From a virus: a DNA stretch of 40,701 nt. The notes beneath the pieces were generated by a model that saw only the letters and a list, made by a program, of their open reading frames with translations, was not told the DNA's origin and searched no databases. Of this stretch, positions 8,877-17,643 are shown piece by piece (position 1 is the stretch's first letter; each line of letters opens with the position of its first letter). The position numbers and the translations under genes were made by a program. The DNA lies in the IMG/VR virus record IMGVR_UViG_3300035212_000593, positions 1 to 40,701 of that record; one strand, written 5' to 3'.

Positions 8877-11800
8877 ATGGCTAATGACTTAATTAGAATA
8901 AGACGCGATACATTTGCTAACTGGCAAACAGCTAATCCAACTTTATTCTTAGGTGAAATTTCCTACGATCAGACTAATAATGCAATTAGAGTTGGAAATG
9001 GAACCACACCGTGGCTTCAATTACCAGTAATTGGAACTGCTAATCTAGCTGATGGAAATAAGGGAGATATTGTTGTATCTTCTAATGGAACTGTTTGGAG
9101 TTTATCATCAGCTGTATTGGCTGATTTAAATTCAAAATTAGAAGCTAATGCTTTAAACTTGGGAACATCAACAAGCCCCTCTCCTACAGCATTACAAATT
9201 AGAAGTGGACAAGCAAACAGTTGGAATTCTGTTGTACTAGCACTAGGTGAAATTGGGTTTGATAGGACACTCAATGAAATTAGAATTGGTGATGGTACAA
9301 CACTCTGGGAAAATTTAAATCCAATCGGATTAAATAAATTACAGAGTTTTACACTAGAACAAATAGGTGACGTTGAGTATATTAACTCTCCAGCTATTGA
9401 TCAGGTTTTAACGTATGATGGAACAAACTGGACTAATGGTCAAATAACCTTTCCAACGTTGGGTTTAGATGACTTAAATAATGTAACGGTAACCTCACCA
9501 AGTGCATCACAGGTTTTACAATATAATGGTGCAATTTGGTTAAATGCAGCATTGCCACCAACTGTTGCAGAAATACCAGCTGGAATTAAAAATGATATTA
9601 CAGTTATAAATCAAACTAACTGGGAAATTACTGATGACTCTGTTACTCAAGCTAAACTTGCATTAGAATTACCTATTAATCTGTGGGATGCTTCTACAAA
9701 AGAATACACAGATATTATAGCTGGGTTAACAATTACAACACTAGAAGATCAGTATGGTCAACCAAATGGACCAGCTATCTTAAATGCCTCTAGTAAGATT
9801 CCTACAATAAATCTAGGAACTGGTACAGCTGATGTTGATTCCTTTTTACGTGGGGATGGAACATGGCAAGCTTTAGATCTTAATGCTTTGGCCGCTGATA
9901 TCCCCATTTTACCGGCTGGCTTACAGGCATCAGGTATTGGTGGTAGAGTTTTAATAAGTAGTCTATTGACTCAAGCTGGAGCGAATACACAGGAAACAGT
10001 ATATGGTCTATTTATAGATACACCTACTATAGACGCGACTTTTGAAGATCGTTCTATAGGTACTCCGACAACAACAGCGAAGTGGAAATTTGATGTTAAG
10101 GATTCTTCCATAACACTTGCAAAATTTGCACCAGAGATCACTGCGGCTGGTAAGGCTTTGTTAGATGATGTTGATGCTGCCGCTCAGAGATCAACGCTTG
10201 GTCTTGGAACAGCAGCTACACAGGCTTCTACGAGCTTTGCTAATGCAACCCACACTCATGCCATCGCAGACGTTACTAACTTACAGAGCACTCTAGACGG
10301 TAAAGCTGCGACAATGCATAGCCATGCCATCGCAGACGTAACTGGTCTACAAACCGCATTAAATTTAAAACTTGATACAAGTCAAGCCGTCTCTTCGTTA
10401 AACGGCTTAACGGATGTAACACTTGGTACCCCCTCAAGCAATCAAGTTTTAGCTTTTGATTTTAATACTCAACAGTGGAAAAACAGTTCAGTTGCAACCT
10501 TAGATTCTACACTTTATAATACAATTCCTCCAGCTACACCCACAACTGTGGGTAGTTTATATTACAATGCTGATAAAAGTTCACTTGCAACACCATTAAG
10601 TGCATCTGTTCTTTCACTATTTGGTCAAACATCACATATAAGAGTATGGAATCCAAATGCGGCAATAGCTAAGGGTGTTGTTGTAAGAGTAACCGGTAGT
10701 CATAGTAATTCCGAAATAAAAATTGGATTAGCTAATGCTACTACAGAATCTACAGCCGCTACTACAATAGGTATAACAGCTGAAATTATAGATCAAAATA
10801 CCTCTGGTTACATAATAACATCCGGTCTTTTACGGGGTATTAATACACTGTCACTGGGTAGTGTTGGTGATCTACTGTGGTTAAATACTATAGACGGTGG
10901 AATAACAAACACCAGACCATCAGCACCTAATCACGGTGTCTTCTTGGGCTGGCTAGTAAAAAGTGCTGGTGGTGCTGGTGAGATCTTCGTTAAAGTAGAT
11001 AATGGTTCAGAACTAGAGGAACTCCACGATGTAACGATTACGAATCCAGTTTCTGGCCACGTATTAAAATATAGTGGAACAATTTGGGTTAATAGTGCGA
11101 TTGCCATCACAGACGTTACTACCTTACAGAGCACTCTAGACGGTAAAGCTGCGACAACGCATAGCCATGCGGCTGGTGACATCACTAGTGGTACCCTAGC
11201 TACAGTAAGACTGGGTTCTGGTACAGCTAATAATACAACATTCCTCAGGGGTGACAACACTTGGCAAACCGTAAGTAGTGGTGCAACAAACCTTGATGGT
11301 TTGTCAGACGTTATAGTAGCAACTCCAACAACAGGTCAAACTTTAAAATACAACGGTACTGACTGGACTAACACCACGTTAGCTACGTCTGATATAACTA
11401 GTTTAGATACCACTTTAGCGGGTAAGGCTTCTACAAGCCATACTCACGCCGCTAGCGACATTACCTCAGGTACTATAGCTACAGTAAGACTTGGTTCTGG
11501 TACAGCATCAAGCGGAACATTTTTACGGGGTGATGGTTCTTGGTCAGATTCAACAACATCGTATTTAGCAAGTGACTTAGGTTATCGTGTTAGTTCATCA
11601 GCGGTAAATGCACTAACTGCTTCTTATACCTTAGTTTCATCAGACAATGGAAAGATTATAACTATTAACTCTTCATCACCTACAACAATTACTGTGCCAT
11701 CCGGTTTAAGTATAGGCTTTAATTGTACGGTAATTAGGCTCGGAACAGGTACGGTTACGTTTAGTTCTTCCGGTGTAACAATTAATAGTATAGATAATTT

Positions 11801-11885
11801 ACTTTCGATTGATAGTCAGCATGGAGCTGTATCATTATTTTCGTATGCATCAAATATATTTAACTTAGCTGGAAATTTAGGATGA
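8877..11885 (+). CDS. Large tail fibre protein with Mtd-like N-terminal repeats
   Basis: This 1002-aa fibre protein has two N-terminal copies (about residues 5-50 and 106-150) of a fold signature: an R-x-G/D-T start, a conserved LGEIxxD element, then RVGNGTTPWLQL or RIGDGTTLWENL. It resembles the N-terminal domain of the Bordetella phage major tropism determinant. The shaft repeats include SLNGLTDVTLGTP-type units (QVLxYxGxxWxN), TLQSTLDGKAAT-SHSHA units and LGSGTAxxxTFLRGDGxW units. The C-terminal about 95 residues (SSDNGKIITINSSSPTTITV, then GFNCTVIRLGTGTV) match a common trimeric fibre tip domain. TAAGGAT precedes the ATG. It is beta-rich throughout and probably a homotrimer. The receptor is unknown. 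Confidence 0.85.
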   Translation: MANDLIRIRRDTFANWQTANPTLFLGEISYDQTNNAIRVGNGTTPWLQLPVIGTANLADGNKGDIVVSSNGTVWSLSSAVLADLNSKLEANALNLGTSTSPSPTALQIRSGQANSWNSVVLALGEIGFDRTLNEIRIGDGTTLWENLNPIGLNKLQSFTLEQIGDVEYINSPAIDQVLTYDGTNWTNGQITFPTLGLDDLNNVTVTSPSASQVLQYNGAIWLNAALPPTVAEIPAGIKNDITVINQTNWEITDDSVTQAKLALELPINLWDASTKEYTDIIAGLTITTLEDQYGQPNGPAILNASSKIPTINLGTGTADVDSFLRGDGTWQALDLNALAADIPILPAGLQASGIGGRVLISSLLTQAGANTQETVYGLFIDTPTIDATFEDRSIGTPTTTAKWKFDVKDSSITLAKFAPEITAAGKALLDDVDAAAQRSTLGLGTAATQASTSFANATHTHAIADVTNLQSTLDGKAATMHSHAIADVTGLQTALNLKLDTSQAVSSLNGLTDVTLGTPSSNQVLAFDFNTQQWKNSSVATLDSTLYNTIPPATPTTVGSLYYNADKSSLATPLSASVLSLFGQTSHIRVWNPNAAIAKGVVVRVTGSHSNSEIKIGLANATTESTAATTIGITAEIIDQNTSGYIITSGLLRGINTLSLGSVGDLLWLNTIDGGITNTRPSAPNHGVFLGWLVKSAGGAGEIFVKVDNGSELEELHDVTITNPVSGHVLKYSGTIWVNSAIAITDVTTLQSTLDGKAATTHSHAAGDITSGTLATVRLGSGTANNTTFLRGDNTWQTVSSGATNLDGLSDVIVATPTTGQTLKYNGTDWTNTTLATSDITSLDTTLAGKASTSHTHAASDITSGTIATVRLGSGTASSGTFLRGDGSWSDSTTSYLASDLGYRVSSSAVNALTASYTLVSSDNGKIITINSSSPTTITVPSGLSIGFNCTVIRLGTGTVTFSSSGVTINSIDNLLSIDSQHGAVSLFSYASNIFNLAGNLG
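10260..10327 (+). repeat. 68-bp direct repeat in the fibre gene, copy 1
   Basis: This segment encodes the AIADVTNLQSTLDGKAATMHSHA-type shaft unit. It is nearly identical at base level to 11103-11170, with only about four mismatches over 68 bases and no indel. The codon-level conservation suggests a recent duplication or recombination-driven homogenisation, since protein similarity alone would not require it. Confidence 0.85.
11103..11170 (+). repeat. 68-bp direct repeat in the fibre gene, copy 2
   Basis: This is the second copy of the shaft repeat at 10260-10327, in the same orientation and reading frame, 843 bases downstream. Recombination between the copies would remove exactly 281 codons in frame. 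Confidence 0.85.
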
Positions 11886-12067
11886 TGGTTTTACCAACAA
11901 TGAGGGGTTCTATATATTCCTCAAGACCAACTAACATTCCTCCACCAGAATTTAGAAGTTTAAATTTTGTATTTTATCCTTTTTGGGATAGAGAAACTAT
12001 TATAAATAGATATGATTCTTCGGTAGTTACTACAACTACAACAGCGAGAGGATGGTTTTTTAGATGA
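11882..12067 (+). CDS. Small hypothetical protein between fibre genes
   Basis: This 61-aa protein is not recognised. It is coupled on both sides: its ATG overlaps the TGA of the upstream fibre gene, and its own TGA overlaps the ATG of the next adhesin gene. The sequence is rich in aromatic residues and proline (IPPPEF, FVFYPFW) and ends with a Thr run and GWFFR. No membrane helix or signal is evident. The gap-free tandem arrangement supports it as a real gene. It could be a fibre chaperone or small fibre-associated protein, but nothing in the sequence proves this. Confidence 0.6.
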   Translation: MMVLPTMRGSIYSSRPTNIPPPEFRSLNFVFYPFWDRETIINRYDSSVVTTTTTARGWFFR

Positions 12068-15000
12068 GAAAGAATAGACATAACAACGGCTATATTGGCT
12101 CTGATAAATATGAAGCAAATTCTAGTGGAAGTATAAACCCATCAAAATATTTTAATCAACAACAAGAAATAACTAAAGAGATATCTCCAACAGCCCCGTA
12201 TATTAGACCAACCAATGGTGGGGGATCTGGCGCAACGGCAACTATTGCACTACAAAACGGAACTATTGTTGGAGCTTTTGTTACAAATGTTGGTGCTGGT
12301 TATACTTCTGATCCTACAGTAATATTTACTTCCATTGCCGGATCTGGTGCCGCAGCTGGTGTTACAAGAACATCTGGAACAATAACTGCAATAAATTTAT
12401 GGCATACAGTATCCAGCGTTAATATTCTAGATGGTGGTATAGGATATACTGCTGCACCATCTGTAACCTTTAGTGCGCCCGCAGCTGGAGGTACTACTGC
12501 AACCGGAACTGCAACAATTGTAAATGGTAGGGTAACATTAGTTACTATTACAGATGTTGGTTCTCGTTATCTTACACCACCAACAATAACCTTTACTGCG
12601 GCTCCCGCTGGTGGTGTTACGGCTCAAGCTGCAACTACTATAATTTGTGGTAGTGGTTATACAACTACACCAACTATATCTTTTAGTGGTGGCGGTGGTA
12701 CTAATGCCGCCGCTCAATGTGAGATGGTTGCGGATCTCGGAACAATTACAATTACAAGTGGTGGTACTAATTATACTACTGCTCCTACTGTATTTTTAGA
12801 GGGTTTAGAAACTACATACGTAGGAACTGCAACAATTTCAGGTGGTTCAGTTACTGGAATAACCTTTTCATCGTATTCCCCTCAAAAATTTAATGTACCA
12901 CCGCCTATTATTATTGGTGGTTGGGTTGATTTACCGTCCGTTACTGTTGGCGAACAGAAATTAGTTGGCGCATATGCTATTTATAATAGAAACAATCAGT
13001 ATTGTACTATACAATGTAGTGGTGCATTTACCGTTAATTGGGGTGATGGAACAACATCAAATTACTCATCTAATCAAATAGCTACGAGAGAATTTACCAC
13101 AACAGATTATGCAAATATTAGTGGACAAGATTCTTTTAGGGATTATAAAACAAGATTAATATCAATAATACCACAAGCAGGACAAAACCTAATAACGGTA
13201 AGCTTTCAAAATCTCTATCCTAACACACCCCTATTAAATACCAGAATGACTGCGGGTTGGTTAGATATTAAAGTTGCCGGATCTAATATACAAAATTTAA
13301 CGTTACATAGTAGTACCGGTAATAATAGACTAACATTATTAGAACAGTTTGAATATGTTGGTAATTCTGCAATATTTAGTCCCAGTGACTCATTTGCGAA
13401 CTTATACGGTTTAAGGAAAATTATAGGTAATTCTTTTACTAGTAATATGGTAGACTGTACAAGCCTTTTCAGGTTTAATTATCGCTTAAGTGAAATACCA
13501 GAATTTAATTTTTCTTCCGCTACTAATCTAACCAATTGTTTTAATGGTTGCACTTCTCTTACTATTTTCCCGCCAATTACCGTATCTTCTTCTCTAACGA
13601 ATACTAGTTCTATGTTTGAGGGTTGTAGTCGTCTTGCGGGATTTTATGGTTTTAAGCAACCAATAACATCACTTACGAATATTAGTACTATGTTTAGTAA
13701 TTGTGTTTCTTTAAAAAAAATACAATACTTTAATACAGAAAATGTTACAAACAGTTCTAGCGTATTTAATAGTTGTTTTGCATTAAAAGAAATACCAAAG
13801 TTTAATTTTAGTAAGGTACTAAATATGACTTCTGCCTTCGCATTTTGTAGGGCATTAGAAACTATTCCAGATTTAAACACACAGTCTTGTACTAATTTTT
13901 CTCTAATGTTTAACAATTGTCCTGCGTTAAAGACTATCCCAACTTTAAATATGAGTAAGTGTTCTGATGCCAACAATATGTTTAGTGGTTGTTATTCCTT
14001 AAGAGAAATTACAAATTTAAACACACATAACACAGTAAACACATCAAATATGTTTGCAAATTGTTTTTCGTTAGAAAGAATAGATAATCTAGATCTAACA
14101 AATTGTACGAATGCTGCTTCTATGTTTAGTGGTTGTTCTTCCTTAAGATTTATACCATTTTTAAATACTGGAAAGGTTACTACCTGTTCATCTATGTTTA
14201 GTAGTTGCACCTCATTAGAGTCAGCACCTATGATGAATCTTGGTAGGTGTACTACTGTAAATGGCATGTTTAATGCTTGTAGAAAACTACATACAGTTCC
14301 TTTATATAATACAAGTAATGTTATAGATTTTACCAGTATGTTTGCTAGTTGTTCGTCTCTACACCATATCCCACAATTTAATGTAGCAAAGGGAACTACA
14401 TTTACCACCATGTTTAGTTTATCTAGAATTATAAATATTCCAGCATTAAACTTTATATCAGCAACTTCTGCATCTTCTTTTTCTAGTGCTTGGAGTTCTT
14501 TGAATTCAAGTACTGAGGCTTCTTCTCTAATGAGTTTTCTGGGTACAAATATAAACGCAACTGTAAGTTTTCAATATACAAATCTTTCTGCAGAAGCCTT
14601 AAATACAGTTTATAATAATTTATCAGCAAGCGGTACTGGTAAAACCATAACAATATCCAATACCCCCGGTGGATGTAAAGCAACAGTAACTGGAAGTATA
14701 AGTGGAAATACTTTAACTGTAACTGGTCTTACTTCTGGTTCTCTATGTCCTAATCAACCCATAACAGGAACTGGTATTACTGCTGGAACAACTATAACAC
14801 AGCAATTAACTGGAACAAGTACCCCAGCAGCCTCCCCCACTTCTACAGGAAGTTTAAGCGGACAAAATGTTTTAAGTGTTAGTAATGCAGCTAATATCCT
14901 TGTTGGACAGATAGTAAGTGGAACAGGTATTCCACCAAATACATTTGTAAAAACGATTGAACAAACAAACATTATATTATCACGTAATTTAACAGCAAAC

Positions 15001-15147
15001 TCATCAGGTACATATAACTTTAGAGTCAAAGCAAGCGTTGGAACATATGAAGTAAATACTTCTCAAACAGTTGCCTCAACAACTATTACAGCAACTCCAC
15101 CATATTCAAACATTGCCACAGCAAAATCGTGGACAGTAGCCGCATAA
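12064..15147 (+). CDS. Giant tail adhesin with BspA-type leucine-rich repeats
   Basis: This 1027-aa protein has four recognisable parts. Residues 1-50 form a Ser/Asn/Gln-rich leader. Residues about 55-290 hold four to five beta repeats with a GxGYxxxPTVxF signature (for example GAGYTSDPTVIF, GIGYTAAPSVTF). Residues about 310-345 contain FTVNWGDGTTSNYSS, the WGDG motif typical of proteins carrying BspA-like repeats. Residues about 464-800 hold about 14 tandem 24-residue repeats of the form N-x-S-x-M-F-x-x-C-x-S-L-x-x-I-P-x-L-N, the BspA/DUF285 leucine-rich repeat class. The last 170 residues are Thr/Gly-rich (GTGITAGTTITQ, GTGIPPNTFV). Such leucine-rich repeats are usually cell-surface binding modules, so it is probably a host-recognition fibre or spike. 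It starts in an ATGA overlap with the 61-aa gene. Confidence 0.85.
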   Translation: MRKNRHNNGYIGSDKYEANSSGSINPSKYFNQQQEITKEISPTAPYIRPTNGGGSGATATIALQNGTIVGAFVTNVGAGYTSDPTVIFTSIAGSGAAAGVTRTSGTITAINLWHTVSSVNILDGGIGYTAAPSVTFSAPAAGGTTATGTATIVNGRVTLVTITDVGSRYLTPPTITFTAAPAGGVTAQAATTIICGSGYTTTPTISFSGGGGTNAAAQCEMVADLGTITITSGGTNYTTAPTVFLEGLETTYVGTATISGGSVTGITFSSYSPQKFNVPPPIIIGGWVDLPSVTVGEQKLVGAYAIYNRNNQYCTIQCSGAFTVNWGDGTTSNYSSNQIATREFTTTDYANISGQDSFRDYKTRLISIIPQAGQNLITVSFQNLYPNTPLLNTRMTAGWLDIKVAGSNIQNLTLHSSTGNNRLTLLEQFEYVGNSAIFSPSDSFANLYGLRKIIGNSFTSNMVDCTSLFRFNYRLSEIPEFNFSSATNLTNCFNGCTSLTIFPPITVSSSLTNTSSMFEGCSRLAGFYGFKQPITSLTNISTMFSNCVSLKKIQYFNTENVTNSSSVFNSCFALKEIPKFNFSKVLNMTSAFAFCRALETIPDLNTQSCTNFSLMFNNCPALKTIPTLNMSKCSDANNMFSGCYSLREITNLNTHNTVNTSNMFANCFSLERIDNLDLTNCTNAASMFSGCSSLRFIPFLNTGKVTTCSSMFSSCTSLESAPMMNLGRCTTVNGMFNACRKLHTVPLYNTSNVIDFTSMFASCSSLHHIPQFNVAKGTTFTTMFSLSRIINIPALNFISATSASSFSSAWSSLNSSTEASSLMSFLGTNINATVSFQYTNLSAEALNTVYNNLSASGTGKTITISNTPGGCKATVTGSISGNTLTVTGLTSGSLCPNQPITGTGITAGTTITQQLTGTSTPAASPTSTGSLSGQNVLSVSNAANILVGQIVSGTGIPPNTFVKTIEQTNIILSRNLTANSSGTYNFRVKASVGTYEVNTSQTVASTTITATPPYSNIATAKSWTVAA

Positions 15148-15157
15148 GGATTTTATT

Positions 15158-15376
15158 ATGAGTACTTCTGGTTTTTATAAAAAAGATATAGACATAGTGT
15201 ATGCCCCTAATTTGGTATATAATATAAATTATACTTTAAATGCGGATCTAAGGGATGATTATACGTACCCAATAGATGGATGGTATTGGTTTGATAGTAT
15301 AGAGAGTGCGTATTTATTTTTTGACGAACAACTACCACAGTGGTATACAGAATCATTAGAGGAATTAAATGGCTGA
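15158..15376 (+). CDS. Small acidic aromatic hypothetical protein
   Basis: This 72-aa protein is not recognised. It is rich in Tyr, Trp, Phe, Asp and Glu (DGWYWFDSIESAYLFF, then EQLPQWY), with no membrane helix. AAGGAT at about 15146 gives a good ribosome binding site, and its last eight bases overlap the next gene. Its place between an adhesin and a small beta structural protein suggests a virion-associated or fibre-assembly role. That is inference from neighbourhood only. Confidence 0.6.
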   Translation: MSTSGFYKKDIDIVYAPNLVYNINYTLNADLRDDYTYPIDGWYWFDSIESAYLFFDEQLPQWYTESLEELNG

Positions 15377-15689
15377 AGCATATAAAAGTCAAGCAACAAA
15401 ATTAACTACTACCGGAACTACTACAATTTATAGTGGTATCGCTGGTACTGGTATAATTAACAGTATAAATATATCTAACGTAGACTTATACACGGCAGTA
15501 GTCTTAAGTGTATTTCTAGTAAAGGGTGGAACATCCTATAGTATTATTTCTAATACCACTGTTCCAACAGGAACAACCTTACAAATTTTAGACGCTCCAT
15601 TAGTTTGTGAAAACGGTAATACTATTACAGCTATAGCTTCCGTTGCAAATGATTTGGAAATTATTGTCTCCGTCTTAGAGATAACATAA
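15369..15689 (+). CDS. Small beta-rich virion protein (tail/neck accessory type)
   Basis: This 106-aa protein follows a pattern I recognise from many phages: an N-terminal A-E-x-Y-K-S start, a TTTIYSG segment, a SINISNVD strand, VVLSVFLVKGG, a VPTGTTLQILDAPLVCENGNTI segment, and a C-terminal SVLEIT. These small beta-sandwich proteins are commonly annotated as tail or neck structural accessories in marine phages. It overlaps the upstream gene by eight bases and shares an A (TAATG) with the downstream start. The exact virion location cannot be read from sequence. Confidence 0.65.
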   Translation: MAEAYKSQATKLTTTGTTTIYSGIAGTGIINSINISNVDLYTAVVLSVFLVKGGTSYSIISNTTVPTGTTLQILDAPLVCENGNTITAIASVANDLEIIVSVLEIT

Positions 15690-17215
15690 TGATAAATCCA
15701 CTATTTAATGTAGATCGACGACCATGTGTACACTTAGCTGGTCTTATTGCATTTGGTACAGATCCAACGTGGTCAAGTTCAGCAGCCTTTTGTCAACCAG
15801 CGTTTAATACCGACACTGGAGATAGATATCCCACCTATACCAAAGATACTATTAAGGGTGTTCAGGAACAAATCGCAAGTATGACGTATCTATATGATCG
15901 TGGAATGCGGCGATTTCTGATAAACTCACCTTGTGGTAATGTTTCTACCGGTGGTATTCCAGCTTATGGTGGAATCTGGGATGTAATGGAATCTAGATAC
16001 GTAGTTAGACCAACGGATAATGCTAAAATACCAAACCCATATACAGAGTGTTGGAAGAATATAGCTGGTCAAACAAGCCCACCAACTATAGTACCAATCA
16101 TAGATGATCCTAATCTAGATACACTACCTTTTAAAGCTAATGGTCGTTCGGCTGAATGGAACGATACACTTAGGACTTGGCTAATAGGTGCTCAAGGTTG
16201 GGATAACCATAGTGATGCAGAAATCTATATCTATACTGGATATGGTATTCCAACTAAAATTGTTTCTTCAGCTATTACTCCTGATTACGCTGCAAACTAT
16301 GTAAGAGAAATGGGACAGAATTTAACCTATCTTAATAAGTCTGATGGTATTGGGTTTCAGATGCCAGACCCAGATAAAAATCCATTACACGATAACTATC
16401 TACGTTCACAGTGGATGAAGTGGTTAAAAGCGGGAATCTGTGGTGTAGGAGCAGATGTTGGTGTATATGGATTTAATCATAGGTTTGGTTCTTGGATTTA
16501 TAATCAATGGGTAAGCCCAAATCTAGACGCTATTACACCCCCTAACTATAATGCACCTAACACCAACATGCGTAAGTGGTTTGAAAAACTCTGGAATAGC
16601 ACCCCTAAGGGTGAGGGCAACGGGGAAAAGTTTAGTAATGCAAAGAACTTTAGTTATTTCTTAGAGGGTTTCCCGTGGGATACAGACCCAAATAAAATTA
16701 TAAATAGAACAACGACTAATGTCTACCCAACAGCCGATACAGATGAATATTATTCCTTTTGGAATCCAAGTGGTGGACAGCGTGATATTAACTCTACAGA
16801 GCATACTGGTGGTTGGATGCATTACGCAAAATATATTATCACTCAAGACTCACTTACCACAAGAAAAAATAATGCGTGGCCAGGATCAGCTAATTCCTAT
16901 AATGGTGCTGACCCAAATAGAAAATGGAGATTTGATCCATCTTCAACAGAGATTCACATTCTAGCTCAATCATTAGCTAGACCGTTTACCGCAGATACAG
17001 ACACTGTATTGGGTGGGTTTGAAACCACCATTAACACCCCACAAACACAAGCGATTATCGCAGATTGTGTTGACTGGTGGCTATATTACTTTCAAGAGTG
17101 TGGTTACGTATACCAACCACTCGTTTATTATAACAGTTATAAAATTCAAAAACACATTCACAAGGGTATTATGCAGGGTCTAGGTTACTGGCCCCAAAGC
17201 GATCCCGCACCTTAA
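15689..17215 (+). CDS. 508-aa protein of the adhesion module; possible TIM-barrel enzyme
   Basis: This 508-aa protein belongs to no named family I can assign. It is Trp/Tyr/Asn/Pro-rich with alternating hydrophobic strands and helices: CVHLAGLIAFG, GMRRFLINSPCG, EIYIYTGYGIP, DGIGFQMPDPD, AGICGVGADVGVYGF, FSYFLEGFPWDTD. That rhythm suggests a beta/alpha barrel like a glycoside hydrolase. The acidic residues at strand ends (the D in GADVG, the E in FLEGFPWD, the DPD motif) are candidate catalytic residues, but this is inference. There is no signal peptide. It closes the fibre module, a common place for a capsule- or polysaccharide-degrading virion enzyme. A non-enzymatic receptor-binding protein is equally possible. 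Confidence 0.55.
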   Translation: MINPLFNVDRRPCVHLAGLIAFGTDPTWSSSAAFCQPAFNTDTGDRYPTYTKDTIKGVQEQIASMTYLYDRGMRRFLINSPCGNVSTGGIPAYGGIWDVMESRYVVRPTDNAKIPNPYTECWKNIAGQTSPPTIVPIIDDPNLDTLPFKANGRSAEWNDTLRTWLIGAQGWDNHSDAEIYIYTGYGIPTKIVSSAITPDYAANYVREMGQNLTYLNKSDGIGFQMPDPDKNPLHDNYLRSQWMKWLKAGICGVGADVGVYGFNHRFGSWIYNQWVSPNLDAITPPNYNAPNTNMRKWFEKLWNSTPKGEGNGEKFSNAKNFSYFLEGFPWDTDPNKIINRTTTNVYPTADTDEYYSFWNPSGGQRDINSTEHTGGWMHYAKYIITQDSLTTRKNNAWPGSANSYNGADPNRKWRFDPSSTEIHILAQSLARPFTADTDTVLGGFETTINTPQTQAIIADCVDWWLYYFQECGYVYQPLVYYNSYKIQKHIHKGIMQGLGYWPQSDPAP

Positions 17216-17225
17216 AGGATAAAAC

Positions 17226-17360
17226 ATGATTTTAGCTTCTTTCGAATCGTTACTTGGTAGTATTTGGTTTGCTGGTCTTACATTAGTTGTTGGCTATATT
17301 GCCGCTCATGTAGTACCAATTACAACTCTCTCAGATTTATTTAAAAAGGATGGTAAGTAA
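17226..17360 (+). CDS. 44-aa single-span membrane peptide; holin-like candidate
   Basis: ATG 17226 follows AAAGGAT eight bases upstream. The product is 44 aa with a hydrophobic span at about residues 9-33 (SIWFAGLTLVVGYIAAHVV) and a short basic end (FKKDGK). Small size, one helix and a charged tail fit a class II-like holin, antiholin or membrane accessory. The stop overlaps the next ATG (TAATG), making it the first gene of a tightly coupled chain that leads to terminase. The function is not proven. Confidence 0.55.
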   Translation: MILASFESLLGSIWFAGLTLVVGYIAAHVVPITTLSDLFKKDGK

Positions 17361-17518
17361 TGCCTAAGGTTGGTAAAAAAGAATTTCCATACACTGCTAA
17401 GGGAATGGCTATGGCCAAAGCTGCAGCAAAGAAAACCGGTAAGGGAGTGGCTATGGCAAAAGTCGTAGCAAAGAAAACCGGTAAGCCCACAAAGAAGGTT
17501 GTTCAAAAGAAAAAGTAA
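17360..17518 (+). CDS. Lys/Ala-rich micropeptide with internal tandem repeat
   Basis: This 52-aa basic protein contains two 14-residue tandem units, MAMAKAAAKKTGKG and VAMAKVVAKKTGKP. They are also nearly identical at DNA level, so the repeat looks like a recent internal duplication. The start is in a TAATG overlap with the upstream membrane peptide, and the stop overlaps the next start in the same way. About a third of the residues are Lys, so a nucleic-acid or virion-DNA association is plausible, as with histone-like C-terminal tails. I do not recognise a named family. Confidence 0.6.
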   Translation: MPKVGKKEFPYTAKGMAMAKAAAKKTGKGVAMAKVVAKKTGKPTKKVVQKKK

Positions 17519-17643
17519 TGAAAAAGAAACCACACTCAATGAAGGCAGAAGGTAAAAAGCACGGCAAGAAGCACGAGAATTCCGAATCAAAGGCTTTCGA
17601 GAAGAAGGAAAAGCAGGCTAAGAAGTACAAGAAGGGTATGTGA
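17518..17643 (+). CDS. Lys-rich micropeptide
   Basis: This 41-aa peptide is dominated by Lys, Glu, His and Gly (EGKKHGKKHENSESK, then EKKEKQAKKYKKGM). It has no hydrophobic segment. It is linked by TAATG to the upstream gene and by TGATG to the downstream gene. Both overlaps and the lack of any competing frame support translation. It may be a DNA- or RNA-binding peptide or a minor virion component; nothing specific is visible. Confidence 0.55.
   Translation: MKKKPHSMKAEGKKHGKKHENSESKAFEKKEKQAKKYKKGM

Noticed and set aside
8877-11885. Diversity-generating retroelement target, suggested by the Mtd-like N-terminal domain
   Set aside because: There is no reverse transcriptase or template repeat in the window, and the C-terminus is a common fibre tip, not a variable lectin fold.
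13644-14411. Long antisense ORFs opposite the adhesin repeats
   Set aside because: They mirror the repeat periodicity of the coding strand, have no ribosome binding site and no recognisable product, and no other gene is on the minus strand.
13453-14466. Regular 72-base periodicity resembling a repeat array
   Set aside because: The repeats are in frame and encode the leucine-rich repeats. Spacing and sequence vary as expected for protein repeats, so this is not a CRISPR array.
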